Positions 5,645 to 6,332 of a stretch of DNA of 6,332 nucleotides are shown in pieces (position 1 is the stretch's first letter; each line of letters opens with the position of its first letter). The notes under the pieces are model-generated. The model had not been told where the DNA came from. It saw only the letters and a list, made by a program, of their open reading frames with translations, and made no database searches. The stretch comes from Verrucomicrobiota bacterium (GTDB lineage Bacteria; Verrucomicrobiota; Verrucomicrobiia; Chthoniobacterales; UBA10450), in the NCBI GenBank assembly GCA_003221375.1, contig QHRI01000186.1, forward strand, positions 1 to 6,332. The letters are read 5' to 3'. The translations under genes were made by a program, and so were the position numbers.

Positions 5645-6332
5645 ATGGTCTCCACAGACAAACCTCTAGCCATGACCGGCTTCTTCGAAGAAGTAAGACG
5701 GCGCAAGGTGTACCGCGTGGCAGCAGCCTACATCATCGCTGCCGGGGGGATTATCCAACTGGCCTCTGCCGCGTTTCCGGCATGGGAATTGCCAAACTGG
5801 ATGCTGCGTCTGGTGATCGTGCTGCTGCTGATGGGTTTCCCGATCGCGCTGATTCTTGCCTGGGCGTACGACATCACTGCGCAGGGCGTTCGTGCGACAC
5901 CGGCGCCGGCGCTGCCCGGATCACATCGTCGTCGGAATATCGTCATGCTTGTGGCGACCGGCGTGATCATTTCCGCTGCCGCAGGGTTCTTTCTCCTGCC
6001 GCGCGTCTCAGCCCACAAGTGCGACAAGTCGATTGCAGTGTTGCCGTTTGAAAATCTGAGTGACGAAAAAGAAAACGCATTTTTCGCGGACGGTGTTCAG
6101 GACGACGTGCTCACTAATTTGTCGAAGATCGGTGATCTGAAAGTGATCTCGCGCACCTCCGTTATGCCGTATCGCGGGAAGGCATCCAATGTTCGCGAAA
6201 TCGGGAAGGCTCTTGGGGTTGGTGCCATTCTGGAAGGCAGCGTTCGTCGGATCGGCAATCGCGTCCGCGTAAATGTGCAATTGATTAATGCCGACACGGA
6301 CGAGCACATGTGGGCGGAAGACTACGATCGCG
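5645..6332 (+). CDS. Membrane-anchored TolB-like protein, C-terminus cut by the window edge
   Basis: The frame stays open to the window end (229 codons). The N-terminus has FFEEVRRRKVYRVAAAYI (13-30), a conserved opening in a family of large proteins with a membrane region and a TolB/adenylate-cyclase-associated domain. Hydrophobic segments lie at about 25-45, 53-75 and 98-118. Past the third segment comes the TolB N-terminal-like domain: KSIAVLPFENLSDEKENAFFADG (128-150), LTNLSKIGDLKVISRTS (156-172), IGKALGVGAILEGSVRR (186-202) and VNVQLINADTDEHMWAEDYDR (209-229). In full-length relatives TPR repeats usually follow, and some carry a DNA-binding or cyclase domain in front; neither is present here at the N-terminus. 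The biochemical role is unknown. The methionine at 5672 (residue 10) is an equally good start. It lies 43 bp after the regulator on the same strand, with no evident functional link. Confidence 0.85.
   Translation, partial: MVSTDKPLAMTGFFEEVRRRKVYRVAAAYIIAAGGIIQLASAAFPAWELPNWMLRLVIVLLLMGFPIALILAWAYDITAQGVRATPAPALPGSHRRRNIVMLVATGVIISAAAGFFLLPRVSAHKCDKSIAVLPFENLSDEKENAFFADGVQDDVLTNLSKIGDLKVISRTSVMPYRGKASNVREIGKALGVGAILEGSVRRIGNRVRVNVQLINADTDEHMWAEDYDR

Noticed and set aside
1..6332. CRISPR array, tRNA, rRNA, insertion sequence or phage genes
   Set aside because: No regularly spaced repeats, no tRNA-like cloverleaf, no transposase or integrase frames, and all sizeable regions are covered by the listed genes.

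Overview
The window looks like chromosomal DNA from an environmental bacterium of moderate GC content. The style of the proteins (the SET protein with its TDDDDY segment, the MetK/AhcY pair, the ArsR-methyltransferase fusion and the TolB-like membrane protein) and the lack of Shine-Dalgarno sequences suggest Verrucomicrobiota or a similar soil lineage. This placement is an impression from remembered families, not a search result.

Layout. Bases 1-1021 (minus strand) hold a Tet-type MFS drug exporter whose C-terminus runs off the left edge. A short divergent spacer with a palindromic, REP-like element (1045-1110) separates it from a plus-strand pair: a SET-domain protein (1127-1564) overlapping by 4 bp a small lipoprotein of unknown function (1561-1914). 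After a 66-bp convergent gap comes the minus-strand operon metK (3335-4510) then ahcY (1981-3331). A 158-bp regulatory spacer (4511-4668) with degenerate 8-bp repeats and palindromes follows. Then, divergently, comes an ArsR-type DNA-binding domain fused to a SAM-dependent methyltransferase (4669-5601). The window closes with the N-terminal half of a membrane-anchored TolB-like protein (5645 to the right edge).

How the genes fit together. MetK makes S-adenosylmethionine (SAM) and AhcY removes its product S-adenosylhomocysteine (SAH). The divergent ArsR-methyltransferase fusion has the architecture and position expected of a SAM/SAH-responsive regulator of that operon, as in SahR-like proteins. 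The SET protein belongs to a SAM-using family, so the middle of the window has a methylation-cycle theme.

Main oddities. Two unrelated conserved genes each lack a core block of roughly 27-29 residues. ahcY has lost about 80 nt between INAL and NIDVITLDH, which shifts the frame. The SET gene has lost the block that should contain the NHSC motif, in frame, leaving GPV joined to DDPN. Both are clean losses with intact flanks, so the choice between recent real deletions and an assembly error is the first thing to settle. None of the seven inferred starts has a recognisable Shine-Dalgarno sequence.
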